Source of the DNA: Epiperipatus broadwayi
Taxonomy: Eukaryota; Onychophora; Udeonychophora; Euonychophora; Peripatidae
Direction: 5' to 3'
DNA: 64,000 nt
NCBI GenBank assembly: GCA_028023455.1
Contig: JAQFVV010013375.1
Location: forward strand, 1 to 64,000
The stretch's first letter is position 1. Each line of letters begins with the position of its first letter. This document shows, piece after piece, positions 47,061-59,884 of the stretch. The position numbers and the translations under genes are program-made. The notes beneath the pieces are model-generated. The model saw only the letters and a list, made by a program, of their open reading frames with translations. It was not told where the DNA came from and ran no database searches.

Positions 47061-50000
47061 TGGAACATAGTTTTTTTAATGAGCTCCTAAGCAATGAACC
47101 CACTTAAATATTTTTTTAATGTTTTATGTTTCTTATAAGTGTTTAACAAATTATTTACAACATTAAAACCAGAATGAATTCTGTAAGCCCCCTTCCCTCA
47201 TAAAAAAAAGAAAGCATAGTCAACAAAATTTGTGTATTTCTTTGTACCTGTTAATCAAAGTAATGCATCATAATAGCTAGTAGTGAAATGCTGAATACAA
47301 GTTTTAATTTTTGTATTTAAATTTGTCATTTCTGATTTTGGTCTTCCTGTCTTTGTTACTGCTTATTAATAAATAGAGTCCAAATGATCTTATCCAATAA
47401 AGAATAAATTATATAACACTGATCAATAGATTTGCTCATTTTGAAATTACAATGGCTCTAAAATATACATATATATTATAAAAATATATTAAATGTAAAG
47501 CAATGAGCAGATTGAAATATTAGCTTACAAATATATGATAATTTTATTTTAAAATATTTTTAAAATACTTGAATGATAATAAAAAGACTTACAATGTTGA
47601 ATAATTTATTCAGAGCATGGCTCAAAATATAGTATGGGCTATTAGGAATATTTCTAACCACAGCCACCTAATAGTAATATAACTTTATATTGTATTATTT
47701 TGTAGATTTAACTTTAAAATTGCCTCTACAGAGAAATGGTGGCAAACAACAGTTACAAATTGTATAGACATGATTCACATTGCTTCCAGTTGTGTTTAAC
47801 TGAGATAAAGTTGTGACCAGTGTAAGAAAATATTAACAATATAGCATTCTGGAAGCAAACATTATATAACATTCAATCATCAGCAAGAATAAATATATGC
47901 TTGATTTTATCATTTTTATCAAGAAAAATATATATATAAATTTAAGGTTTTGACATTTTTTTTATGGGAAAAAGGTTAAGAAAACTTGTAAAATATTATA
48001 AGTAAATTATGTATATATAAGATCTAGTCGTTAAGAGAACCAGTGCTTCTCTTGTTTCCATGAACCACACATTATTACATGCAAGTAACATGGGCATATG
48101 TGAAATGAGCAGCATATATGAACAAAATAATTTCATGACAATGGTAATAATTTCACAATTTTATAGTTATCTATACTTAAAATTATTGAAAAAAATAATA
48201 TAAGGTTTGTCAATAAGTATGAAATTATATCAGTAGACACTTTGAATTTTCTGAAGATGAAACAATTACAGATTCTAAATATCCAGTTAGATATAATGAT
48301 AAATTAAAATTACAATCATTTCAAAGACAGAAATGATTTTTTTTTTCTCTTTGCCTAAAAATAAATAATTTTTTTAAATAAAAGTATAGTAGTAATTTTA
48401 CAAAAGAACTCATTTTACAATTATATACATTATGTAATTTATTTAACAAAGAAATTGCTATTTGTGATACAGTTGTAGGATAATCATTTAGTAGGCAATA
48501 AGGGACCTTTATTGACACTTGGGGGAGTTATGGGACCACTACTGAAAACACCAAGAAAAATATCAACTATACAAATAATAATATAAAAAATTCATAATTT
48601 TAATGAACAAGTAGATCTCCTTCCCCTTTGACAATATTAATATAAAACTAGTCTAGTTTTAATGAAACAAACAAAAATATTAATTAGTTGTGCAAATATG
48701 AAGTTACTATGGCATTGAGTGTTTTATTTTTTATTTTTGGATTTCATTAAAATTGCCCCAATTTTTTTTAAAACTGTCTGTGCATTATTTTGAGAAAACA
48801 CAAGTTCAAAATGATTATTTTAATTTCATTTTGTTTGCAAAAAAACCCTACACTTAGCCCCATTATCTTATAGACAAGACAAATCCAATTTGTTATTTTA
48901 AATGCCATCTCTCTAATATAGCACTGTTTTGAATTAAACATATATAGAAAATTATTATTTTCACTTTATTTTGGTCAAGAAAAAAAATTGTGTGTGTGTG
49001 TGTGTTTTTTTTTCTTTCATCTCTCACTGTAATGTCACAAAATCCTCCAAATGTTAATTTTTGATACTTGTTACCTGTGTAAGCATGTACCTGACACTTG
49101 ATCTGAAAGCATCCTAAACCCTTGCACGAAATAAAATTTAGCAGATGCATAAATTTTGCAGTAATTTTAAATTACTTTGTAAAATTCATATATTTTTTTA
49201 ATTCCTATTTATTTATAATCTATGTTTTAAAAAGAAGAAAAAATTAAACTAAGCAAGTTTTATATTAATATTGTTTGGGGGGGGGGTTCTACTACTCATT
49301 CATTAAATCAATGCAAGTTTTTAATTAATTAACATTGCTTTATACAAGTAATCTTATATTTGTATAACTGATTCATATTTTTTTCTTTTATTCCTTGATA
49401 TTTTCAATAGTGATTCCATGGCTCCTCCAAGTAATAAATGTCCTTGAGTACCTACTAAATGATTACCCAGTTGCAAATCTATTCGACTTTATTGTTATAA
49501 AACATTAATTAATAACAGCCTCATTTAAAAAAGTTTGCAATGCAATAATATTCCTTTTGACTATTCTCAGGATTATAGCAGAAACTAAGCAATCATTTTC
49601 TGAATCAAAAATAGTAAACTAGTTTGAAAGTTCTATGACTCAAATTAGTCTATTTGATACAACTACATAATCTATTGAAAGTAAAATCTTGAAATCTCTT
49701 GTTATAGAAAATATATTTATTAATGTCAAAGTTAAAAAATTAAATTTCAAATAAATATATATTTATTAATCAAGATGATGTATGTTATGAGGAGGGGGGA
49801 CAAAAAATTTTGATATGAAAAACAAAAAAGTTAGTCATACCACTGATAAGAATGAAGATTCTGAGGAGAATATATTGGAATTAACTAAACAATTTTATTT
49901 AAAATGGGATAATAAAAAAAAGAAATGAATCAGTGCTTAAAGAATGACTTGATAAGTAAAGGATTTGGTTAATAAAGTCTTTGGGTATGTAATCTATGCA

Positions 50001-50914
50001 CAGAAACTTCTAACTTCAACTAAAAGGAGACTATTTGACATCATCAGTTTCTAAATAATTTATCTTTTTCTGGCTCACTCTCCTAAACTTTTGAATCCTA
50101 GGCAACTTTCTTATGTAGATAAGGTATATTATACTAGGTCAAAATTATATCTTTTACTCATGTTGATATAAACTAACTGCAGATATGAGATTAAAATCAG
50201 AAATTCTGATTTTCATATAGAAATATTAATTTACTTAATATTGTGTAATTTGATTTGAAATAGAAAATAGGAATCACCACTATGATATCAAATGTAAGTT
50301 TAAAAAGTCATATTATTCTTAGTAATGAAAAAAATGAATATTTATTGATACTAAATCTGCGTTCAACAAGTTTACATACATTTTTGAAGATAACATACAC
50401 TCTACCACTATCCCTTTATAGAAAAGCATTGAAGGAAAAATTATTATTAACCAGACTAAATCTGAATTATGATATTTGATTTTTACATTTTATGCTGCAA
50501 TTAAATATCTAAATTCTCATTTATCAATTAATAAATAGCTAGCCAATAGAATATGGTATCACTAAAACCTATTAAAAAAAAAATCTAAGTTTCATCCATT
50601 CCTGATTCAATCTTCAGATCAGGCCATAGCAAGCTGAACAGCATATTATAAGACCTTTATTAAATATGTGAAATTAATTACTCTATAAATGACATTGAAA
50701 TTCAACTGTAATCCAGAAACAATACTGTTTTCTCTTTTTTGACTAAAAAATATTCTTTTAAAATATGACAATCTTTCTTTGATAAATCTTTTATCCAGTA
50801 AAGAATATCAATAACTTCCAGTATCTAAATAATGTGAATACAACTAATAAACAAGACACCATAAAAAAGTCATCCTTATTACTTACAGCAAATATCAATC
50901 TACTGCAGAATGAA
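47061..50914. other. AT-rich background, no gene seen
   Basis: About 3.9 kb without a supported gene or repeat copy. Contains a TG microsatellite near 48990 and a G10 run at 49277-49286. Frames at 48321-48518, 48893-49150 and 50282-50479 lack motifs. Confidence 0.5.
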
Positions 50915-51450
50915 TGTTTCTTTAATCTATAGCTTTATATCACTTCTGTAGACTTCCTTCTTCTCACACTTGGTCTCTCTAGATATTTTATAACATCTTA
51001 GGATCCAGTTTAAGACTTTCAACAATCCAGCTATCATCATTTTTTCTAGCAACCATGTTCAGTCCAGTTTCATTTCAGCCATTTAATTTTTTCAATGATG
51101 TCAATGATAGTTGTTTGTTCTCTTTTTTGATTTTGATTAGTTTTTGTTACTATCAATGTACATCTCTCCATACTCTGAAGTATGATTCAAAGTCTCTGTA
51201 TTGCCTTTTATTAAGTGTCTAAGTCTTAGATATATTTGCAAGCACACACAAAACATATTTATTAAAAACTTTCATTTTAATAGTAAATTCTTTCTAACAA
51301 TTATTTCTAACAAAAGCCACCCTCTTTCAAGTTTAATTCTACGATCAAGTGACCAAGATAATTCATTATTATCAATCTTTGTTTTTTATGAAAAATCATT
51401 GAACATTAATTTAGTCTATTTTAATATTCTAAATAAAATAAATTAATGTT
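50915..51450 (-). mobile_element. RTE-type LINE 3' fragment, decayed
   Basis: Minus-strand residues follow the C-terminal part of the other RTE copies: an FKxRxYPxxKF-like stretch replaced by repeated stops, then a REQTTIIDIIEKIKWLK segment (about 51055-51125), 'WTEHGC' for WxGHxAR (about 51045-51065) and a tail toward 50920. It parallels the minus-strand tail of the copy at 5.8-6.0 kb. Plus-strand frames here are antisense. Confidence 0.55.
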
Positions 51451-52777
51451 GACTATATAAATTTCTTAATACAAATTGCCAGATGAAACAAAATAATTAA
51501 CAAGTAAAAAAAAAAATCCGTAAATCAAAGCATGAATAATTTTTTTTTGACAAAGATAATTTATCAAACTAGATTGTTTCAAAGGCAATAAATCCTGTGT
51601 CAATATCAAAATTTTTTACATTACACAAATACTTGGTGACAACAATTCTAAAATATTTTCATCTCAAACTTGTACAAAAATTAATTGAAAAGAATAATAT
51701 ACCGATTCTATAGAACTTTGATTGGAAATGGATGTCATGTAAAGTAATAAAAAATATGCACATTAAATAAAATAAAACACATCTTAGGGTGATGTGATTA
51801 TTATTTATACAAACAAACTTTTTGATCAAACACTGTGTATCTCAAATATAGCTTAAGATATTTTTAAAACCATAGATCAGGAAACAGAACAACTCTAACT
51901 TAATCAATTGAAACACAAATACAACCAAATTAAACAATAATAAAAATAATCAGTTATTTGCTCAAATTTTGCAATGTTTGAACACCAGAAGCAATGGGTT
52001 AAATTTTGATACAGAATAAAACAGTAAAGTTTTAATAAGTAATTAAAAAATATTAAATGAATAAAAAAAATTATAATTTTTAAAAATGTTAGATAATTTT
52101 ATAAAATTAACATATCATAGTTTAGATAAGAGAACAAATTGTACTATGTTTTTTCTCCCCTTTTTTCCCACAAATACATTCAATTTTGAATAAAATAAAA
52201 AATACAAGGAAAATAACAATATTTTCTTTCATACAATACCAGACAAACTTTTGGTTAACTGTAATTACTCATTTATTGTTCCTAGAGCTTCAACTATTTT
52301 TTTTTTTTAATTTGACTCTTCTATTTAAATATGAAACGTCATATATTAGGCATTTTATAAAAAAAACATTTCAGATATTGAGAAATTCTAAAAAGAGATA
52401 TTAACAATGTATAATGATAATAAAATACTAATTTTTTTTTAAGAAAAAATCTTTAGGTCGAAGTCTTTGTGCAGACTTCAACATTTTTGAAAAATAGTAA
52501 ATCTTATGCATGCTTTTAACACATATAAATACAATGGAGCTGAGAAATCTGCTACACAAGAAAATGGCTGCTGTTATTTTTTTCAGGCAAGTATACTATC
52601 TTAAATTTAACATTGCTTTGGCATTATAACTTTTCTATTGCATGTATAATTTTTATAAGAAGAATTAATAAAAAAGATGCAAAAAAAAATTTTATGTTAT
52701 TTTTTGAGAGATAAATTGTGTTAATGTGTATAATTTCTAAATTAAATGTTATCATCAATAAGTCATAATGTATATAT
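51451..52777. other. AT-rich background, nothing recognised
   Basis: A short match near 51975 ('acaccagaagcaatgg') to the weak SINE at 14.15 kb. No gene. Confidence 0.45.
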
Positions 52778-53500
52778 TGTAACGGGATGGCGTAGGTGGA
52801 TAATGGAAGGAAAGTTGAATTGAACTGGGTGATGGCACATCATCATCAACCCCAGTAAATTAAATACAACATGAAATATCAATAATTTGAAAAGTATCTA
52901 TAAGTAAACACTTTAAGATATAAGAGTATGAGATTATAGAATCTCTGAACATTGAGAGATCAATGAGATCAGCCAGCTAACTCAGAAGAGCAACTATAAT
53001 AATTAATCATCAACCAGCATTATAAATAAAAGTAAGTATGAGTACTCAAGAGAAATAATCACTCATCATGAATGATCCACAATATAATACATCAGTACAG
53101 TAAATCAACAGTCAACCTTGTGACTGGACCAGGCTAACTACTGAGCCTTTTGCCAGCTTGGGCAATTATATAAACATGACTTGGATGCACCAGCTTAGTG
53201 CCCATCCATTAAAATACACAACTAGAAAATCTAAACAATAATGCTGGGACATTAAAACATGCTGATCATCATCAATGCTCAGGCCACTTGTACTGGCCAA
53301 CTATAAACTTAAATTTTTAATAAAGACTAAAGTAAAATAAAAAATAATAGTGCATGGGCTTTAAAGAGTATCCTCTTTTGCACCAACCAGGATGATAATT
53401 GATCATCTCTGGATGCCCAAAGCACCAAACACATCCCCATTTATCCGTGTCCGAAATCTAGCTCAGAGAACATGGGCTCTATTACTGTATGTGAGCAAGA
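52778..53500 (+). mobile_element. Solo-LTR-like repeat, family L, copy 2
   Basis: Starts 'tgtaacgggatggcg', the best preserved of the three starts. Collinear with copies at 16.16 and 61.9 kb: 'gagatcagccagctaact', 'aatcaacagtcaaccttgtg', 'aaacatgctgatcatcatca', 'ggccaactataaactt', 'aaccaggatgataattgatc'. Ends near 'gggctctattactgtatg'. All three copies are preceded by a short (AT)n. LTR assignment rests on the TG start and absence of genes; the far edge is not proven. Confidence 0.55.
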
Positions 53501-53734
53501 GATGATGGAATACAATTTTTAACAATTAAATATAATTTTATTAATAACAACAAAAAATAAATGATTAAGGTCTTATGAGGGTTCTGATTTTGAAAAGTAT
53601 ACATTGAGTTACATGATTAATAAATTGGGTTTACTTAAAACCCATTCAGCACACAGGCATGTGGCTTGATACAAAATTAACATGTTTGAATTAACATTTA
53701 ATTTAGAAAAATGATCGAAATTTTACACATAAGT
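53501..53734. other. AT-rich spacer, nothing recognised
   Basis: Lies between the LTR-like repeat and the downstream end of the candidate minus-strand exon. Confidence 0.4.
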
Positions 53735-53752
53735 GTCTATCTGACACACATT

Positions 53753-53758
53753 TTTATT
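53753..53758 (-). promoter_or_regulatory. Candidate polyadenylation signal
   Basis: Minus-strand AATAAA. It is followed after about 5 bases by the GT-rich 'atgtgtgtcagat', and it coincides with the point where CpG retention stops. Both fit the 3' end of a transcript coming from 54.57 kb. Confidence 0.5.
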
Positions 53759-54567
53759 TACAATACAATTGACATATATACGCACACATATGTGCGTGAA
53801 TTTTCTGATTTTGATTATAATACAGAATTTCAAATGATCACATTGAGATTTAAATAATTACTATTCAACATTTAAATTGTTATATTAATTTACAAAATTA
53901 CACGTTACAATTCAAGTTATTACTATACTTTACATATATATATATATGCGCACAGACGCGCGATTTATAACATACAATCAATACTAACAAAAAAAAAATG
54001 ATTATAATTTTACATGAATGTGCGTGTATATACACACACTGACCTTTACCTATTTAAATTTGTTACAATAATATATTATATTTTCCTAATTAATTTCATT
54101 TGGAAAACACATAAATTTCACACAAATATGTGTGTATAAACAAAATATAGATATAATTTAAAATTACTTTCAATTTATAAGTTCTCAAAAGTATAGACAA
54201 TTTTTGACAGGCATTTGTTGATTAATTATCAACGTTTTTAAACTAAATTATTGAATCATCGATTCTTTACTTTTTTTTTTTATAAATAATTTTTTTCAAA
54301 ATAATGTCCAGAGAATTATTGTTCAAAAACGTCTATTTTGCCTTTAAAACGAGATGGTCAATGAATTATTCTTGACTCTTAATTATAATTCCAGTAAAAT
54401 TACTTTATATTCTTTTGAAATATATAGATTTTTAACCGACTTAAAAATAATATTGTTCTATACATGTCTATTTTTATAAGAATTATTTTAAATAATTCAT
54501 CAGCTATATATACGTTTATGTATGCCTCTCTGCAAATAGCTGAAATAGCATACATATAATTAATTCT
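53759..54567 (-). other. Putative 3' untranslated region
   Basis: About 810 bp downstream of the candidate stop codon. It retains CpGs ('tatatgcgcacagacgcgcg', 'caacgtttttaaac', 'aaaacgagatggtc') while the flanking DNA has almost none. In an animal genome where CpG is lost by methylation in transposon-rich DNA, such retention can mark conserved or unmethylated sequence. No frame. Interpretation depends on the exon call. Confidence 0.4.
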
Positions 54568-54767
54568 TCATCCACCGATGGTTTCTCTTGGGCAAGCTGG
54601 TTCTTTTGATCCATCATAAAAATATAATCCAAGTTTGTTGTCACTATCAGGTAAAGATACATAATCCATGTAAAATCTTGGTCTGTAGTTGGTCTCTTTC
54701 TGTCTAGGATTTTTCCAGGTAAGCAGCTGTTTTGATTTAATAAATTTCAGACAAGCAACTATCCTCT
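54568..54767 (-). CDS. Candidate terminal exon of an unidentified host gene (partial)
   Basis: Reading leftward, the frame is open from just after a stop at 54774-54772 to a TGA at 54570-54568, giving about 66 codons with no ATG near its start, so it has no full-length ATG-started frame. Residues are diverse and protein-like (ERIVACLKFIKSKQLL at the start, YVSLPDSDNKLGLYFYD in the middle, EPACPRETIGG at the end), unlike the Ile/Lys/Asn/Phe noise of the window. A possible splice acceptor 'gccttaaacag' abuts it at 54768, with a modest pyrimidine-rich 'cttctttgtgctgtaattc' before it; the intron phase would be 1. I do not recognise the family. Upstream exons would lie to the right. A transposon-encoded fragment remains possible. 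Confidence 0.5.
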
Positions 54768-56499
54768 CTGTTTAAGGCTATGAATTACAGCACAAAGAAG
54801 TGGGTCATTTTTTCCAAGTGAATTCAAACTCCTGAGAAGGAAATATTAGTAGCTTTTAAATCTAATGTTCTGCCTTCAGCCACATAACTTCATAGTAGCT
54901 ATTTTGCCAACCCTCCGGTCAGCTAAAACCAACTGCTGCAAACTTCATCAAGTTGCAACAAAATATTGTCACCAACTCTTCAGCTGGCCCTTCTTACAAA
55001 AAACTATTAATCAGACTGCTCTCTTTAAAATCACTCTCCAGACTTTGCAGTGGCCCAGTTGGCCACTGCTTAAAATACTACAACCAGACTCCTCTGGTCA
55101 ACTCTTACAAACTACAAGCCAAAAACTAACTAATATTTTTTTTTATCAGTCTTTTATAACCTTGGGTAAGTCAGGTGACAAAAACACAGTGGCTGTTTTC
55201 AATTAACTTTAATCCATTTGAAAACAAGCTGGAAATTTCTATCAAAGTGTGATTTTCATGTTTTTACATTAATCTTTGGAATTTGACCAAAGGTGTGATA
55301 ATCCTTTAGAATTTTTAATCTACAAAGATTTTTAACTACATAGTAGAAATAAAAACAAGCATTAATTAAAAATGATATTTTATACAAAGTATTAATTAAA
55401 AGATTTTATAAATAGACATTGTTTTCAAAATTATCAAAAAAACAAGCTTATATTTAAATTTCAAAATCAGAATTACAAATAATATTTATCAGACCTTTTT
55501 AAAATATTAATTTCATAATACAATTTTTATTTTAAATCGGAGTTATTATTTAACCATTTACTTAGTATTATTTTATTTTAGAAAATATAGAAAAATATCT
55601 ACAAAAATTTATTCTATGTTTATTTCTACTTTTCCTTTATTTTACATATATATATATATTCACATACACTATATTAGTGTGTGTGATGTAACCCAACTGG
55701 TTACAATATATATATGTGATAAAATATACACCATATCTATTAAAAATATATACAAGATTTTGTTAATTATTTTTGATATCTTATTGTGTATAATATTTAA
55801 ATTAAATTATACATAAGTATGTATATAAGTAGTTGGCTGTACCAACAGGTTCAACAGATGGTAAATAAATAATGTTTAACCATGCCTATTGCTTTGTATA
55901 ATAGGATGTATTTACATCAAAGGCTAGTCTCTTCTTTTCCTTCTCTAGTCACTTAATGTAAAGCCCAGTCATCACGAGACTCTTATCCCATCAGATACTA
56001 ACTGTGTCAATGGGATTGAGTATTTATGAAACCATGTGTCTATCCTTTAATTACATGCACAGCATTTCTGAGTACATTTTATTTTTTTCCATTTTTTTAG
56101 CTAAAGTTTTCAAAAATTAAAAAAGCAATAACAGGGATTGTCTTAGTAGACAGGCAGTCCTTAGTTATGATATTTGCTTGAACCAGTACAACTATTAATG
56201 AGTCCATTTCAAACTGGATTTCAAACAAGAGTCCCTGCTGGCCCCTGCCTACCATGGAAGAGGAAAGGGTTTAGAAAATATGATCTAAAAATGGGCTCTT
56301 TCACACAACCTGGCTAATTTGTTATGCCTAGTAGATTATTCATTATAGTAATAGAAATATTAATAATAAAATCAATAGTAATCGTAAGTAAGAGGTAGTG
56401 CTAATACTAAAAAAAAAATAAGTGTTATGAAAAAAAACTTTATTTCATACAAACTCTTCAAAACCAGAATGGAGAACCACACTAGTGGTTAAGGAACTG
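54768..56499. other. Mostly AT-rich; G+C-richer tract at 54.86-55.21 kb
   Basis: If the exon at 54.57-54.77 kb is real this is intron. The plus frame at 54865-55206 (113 codons) is Gln/Leu/Thr-rich with loosely repeating short motifs ('ccaact', 'cagctgg', 'cttacaaa') that suggest an old minisatellite rather than a gene. A plus-strand 'gagaaccacactagtggtta' near 56471 is hAT-like but unpaired. Confidence 0.4.
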
Positions 56500-59190
56500 T
56501 TAAGATTTCAGATTGATATAACTGCTGTTAGGGGAAAGAACAGATTGATGGCTACAATTCTGTTTTGAAAGATAGATCAATCAGAGAAAAAGAGGAAATG
56601 CATAGTGTTGGATTTGCTGTAGAGTTTAATTTGGTATCTTCTGTTGATGGAATCTCTCATTGTATTAATGAAATATTAATGATGTAAAAACTTTCTTTGC
56701 AAAATAGTAATAGTATTTATTTTATTAGTGCCTACGCTTTAAGTTTAGATTCAAAGAATTTAGAGAAAGCTTTTATTCTTTACTGAATAGTATAATTACA
56801 GCAACACTATTAAAAGATTGAATGTGTTAATACAAATAGTAGCTTTGGCCAAAAGTTCTTGAAAATAGTGGAATTGATATTATACTTTCAAATGATCTAT
56901 TGCTATTGAATTTTGACACATCATATAGATTGACTATCACAAACTTTTTTATGTAGAAAATATTCTATACAAAAGTTCATATTACACAAGCACTTACATG
57001 AGAAGATTGTTGGATGGATCATAGATTAAAATGTTCCAAGATTAAAATAACAGATGCATTAAAAAATTGTCATTATTCCAATCATACTCACAAGAAAATT
57101 GATGTTTATTCTTTAGAAGTATCTATTATGCATATTACTTTCAAACCTATTAAACACTAAAATTGCTCATTTTGGTATTCAAGATTCTTATCTTAAGAAA
57201 AAAATAAATCTATTCTTAGATTAACTTAAAGAAAGAATCATGATTGGTTGTCAGATAATAGTAGAATAATAAATAAAATGTAGAACTTCATAATAAATGT
57301 AGAAGCTTAAAGGTAAAAGTTCAATGACTGACAATGTGGCTGGTGAATTAAAACTGCAAAAAAACTACAAATATGACCTGATTGTTGTCATTCTAGATCT
57401 TTTTTTGATGATCTGAAAGAAATTTAACACAATCCTATTAAATCCAGAAATTACATTCTCTTATAAGATGACAATGATATTTTGAACAGATGGAAGGAAT
57501 ATTTTAATCATCTTTTCAATAATGATACAAGTAAAAGATGAACACTTTTAATGGTATTACATTTTAACTATTCATTTTGATTTAAATAAAGATATCAAGC
57601 TTGGTAAAGTAAAAACAACCCTTTATAAATTTAAAAAAATAAAAGCTGCAGTTGCTTTTAAAATTCTTTAGAAGTTTTAAATAGTATGATGATGATATGT
57701 CAGTTTCAAAAATACTGGCATTTTTTTTTAATAAATATATGGAACCATGAAGCTATTCCACCTGATGTTAAGAATGATTTTATTGTTTCAATTTTTAAAA
57801 ACAGAAATAGACAAGATTGCAATAATCATCATTTGATATTATTATTATCCACTATAACAAAGGTACTTTTAAGAATTTACTTGAATAAATTGCTTCCAAT
57901 CATAGATTAATGTTTAGTAGGTTGAATGTGGTTTTAGAGAATCAAGAAGCATTAATGACATGATTTTTGTCAGGCAAATACAGAACAACAATGATTTTCA
58001 TACATATTTCATCTGTTCATTTGGTCAATAGGATTTGACTCAATCAATTGAATAGGTCTATGACATGGTTTGAAATTAACTGATTGTCTTCCAAAGTTTA
58101 TTTATATTATACAGATTCTACATGGTGAAATGAGAGTGTTATTAATTACAAGTGAAAAATATGAGGCATTTAAAATGAAAACTGGTATAAAATATGCATC
58201 TATATTTGTTCCAATATTGTTTTCAATTTTTATGACAACTGTCTTTGAAACTGCTTATAAATGACTTAATGCAGCAAGGATCAAGATGTGATACAGATTT
58301 GATGGTGGAATTTTTAATTTGAACTAATTAAAAGTAAAAATAAAAATTTCTATTTCTTGGATTTTAGGTTTAACATGTACCGATGATTGGCTATTTTTTG
58401 ACAGTTCAACAGATGATTCACATAAGACTTTGGTTTAATAATTAATATTTTAAAAAACTGAAGTTCTTCATCCAGTAATGACAGAAAAAAATCCTCAGCA
58501 CTTTTACTTAGATGAATATCAACTTTAGAATGTAAATCAATTTAAATACCTTGATAATTTAAAAAGTAGAAAGGTAGACTTAGATATTGCAGTACAATAT
58601 AGTCTCTCATGTCTGCTACTTTAACAAGTTATTTTATTAAAGAGAAAGAATTACTGCAATTAAATTAACTATATATATGGCTGTTATTTTGCCTATTTTT
58701 ATTGTATAGAAGTGAGACTGACATAAGAAAAGTTTCATTTAAGGCTACTCTATAAAATTTTAAAAATACAATAATAAGATTATGAAACTAATCAATATGT
58801 TCTTCAACTTGTTGGATGTAATTCTGTAAAATCTTTATTTTAAAATCATATCTCATTGGTTGGATGTGTAAAATGCATGAATAATTCAAGACTTCCTAAA
58901 AAATGTGTATAGTGAACTTGAGCATGGTTTTCTTAGAGGTAGACTCTGTCTACATCATAAGGATTATCTCATAGATATTTTTAAAAAATACGTTGATGAT
59001 TCCATTAAGAAGTTATGGCAGTATAATTACATGATGATAAGAGTATTTCAGAAATAAAAGTTTTCTAATAAAACACTTGATATCATGGCAAAATATCATC
59101 CAAACAGAATAATGGACTAGCATGTTCTATATGTGGACATATTTGTGGTTAACCGATTGTTTGTATAATCATTGCAAGACTCATTACTAG
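56500..59190 (+). mobile_element. Decayed LINE of a second lineage (endonuclease, RT, zinc finger)
   Basis: Plus-strand non-LTR retrotransposon. In order: endonuclease pieces IDGYNSVLKDRSIREKEE and SVGFAVEFNLVSS (about 56540-56645), then CWMDHRLKCSKIKI, the D-H-R end of an AP endonuclease (about 57010-57052). The RT follows with IVSIFKNRNRQDCNNHH and LLSTITKVLLRIYLNKLLP (about 57780-57905), LPKFIYIIQILHGEMRVLL (about 58090-58147), IFVPILFSIFMTTVFETA and GIFNL. TCTDDWLFF matches the FADD catalytic motif (58373-58399), then FKYLDNLKSRKVDLDIAVQY. A C-terminal finger has CSICGHIC and, after a one-base shift, NHCKTHY (59123-59187). Many stops; inactive. It differs clearly from the RTE copies (different RT residues and a terminal finger) and resembles the LINE type often annotated through its 'craniofacial development protein 2-like' endonuclease. 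Confidence 0.85.
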
Positions 59191-59543
59191 AACTTTTTTT
59201 TTTTTGCTTTTTGGAGTTGAACTGGCAATAGTCGTTTATGTATTATATATATGATAAACAAAACTTCTGGAATAAGTTCTGCAATATTTAATATACTATT
59301 ATAAAAAATGTATACCATATGCAGTAAGCTGGATGAAACTAATTTTTTAATGGTATATTGAATATTGTTAATTCCTGAGTTTTATACATAATATTGTATG
59401 AAGGAAGCAATTCTGGCCATGCCAATATAACAAGCTCATTAAATTTACAATTTTTTAATTAATGGGAAAATGCTTAATTTTCCCATGTTTTTTATAATAA
59501 TAATAGTATTTAATTTTATCATATTCTCATAATAAGTCTCAAT
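59191..59543. other. AT-rich background
   Basis: T12 run at about 59195-59206, just beyond the LINE's stop. Nothing else supported. Confidence 0.5.
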
Positions 59544-59559
59544 TTAGATATTTACCTTT
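59544..59559 (+). repeat. SINE-dimer target duplication, left copy
   Basis: 'ttagatatttaccttt', repeated exactly at 59795-59810. Sixteen bp fits target-primed LINE-type insertion. Confidence 0.8.
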
Positions 59560-59794
59560 ATGTAATTAAAGGGGATCTGAACCCAGACTTTCAAGCTTCC
59601 TACAGTCATCCACTCTATCCAATATAACCAATATACATGACCACATACATGTGAAAAAAATAAATAATCACCAATATACGTATTTCATGCTGAACCAGCA
59701 CTCATATTGAGTAGATAACTGTAGGGAGCTTGAAAGTCTGGGTTCAAATCTTTTTTAATTACATCTAGATAAAGTATATACATGTATTTGAATA
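59560..59794. mobile_element. Inverted dimer of tRNA-derived SINE family S1
   Basis: The left part (about 59567-59710) is a minus-strand S1 unit: it contains the complements of 'cttgaaagtctgggttcaga', 'acatgtatgtggtcatgta' and 'gagtgctggttcagca' in the order seen at 3.98-4.13 kb. The right part (about 59715-59767) is a plus-strand copy of the tRNA-like 3' half only ('agataactgtagggagct', 'gaaagtctgggttcaaatc', 'taattacat'). The pair is bounded by the 16-bp duplication, so it inserted as a unit. Confidence 0.75.
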
Positions 59795-59810
59795 TTAGAT
59801 ATTTACCTTT
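59795..59810 (+). repeat. SINE-dimer target duplication, right copy
   Basis: 'ttagatatttaccttt', identical to 59544-59559. Confidence 0.8.
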
Positions 59811-59884
59811 GCTAAATGATATGAGAATTCTCAAACAATTTTTTTTAATAATATGAATATTTTAATAGATGATATAAATATTTG

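Noticed and set aside
54865-55206. 113-codon plus-strand frame rich in Gln, Leu and Thr
   Set aside because: No family resemblance, loosely repetitive DNA, and it lies where an intron of the minus-strand candidate gene would be.
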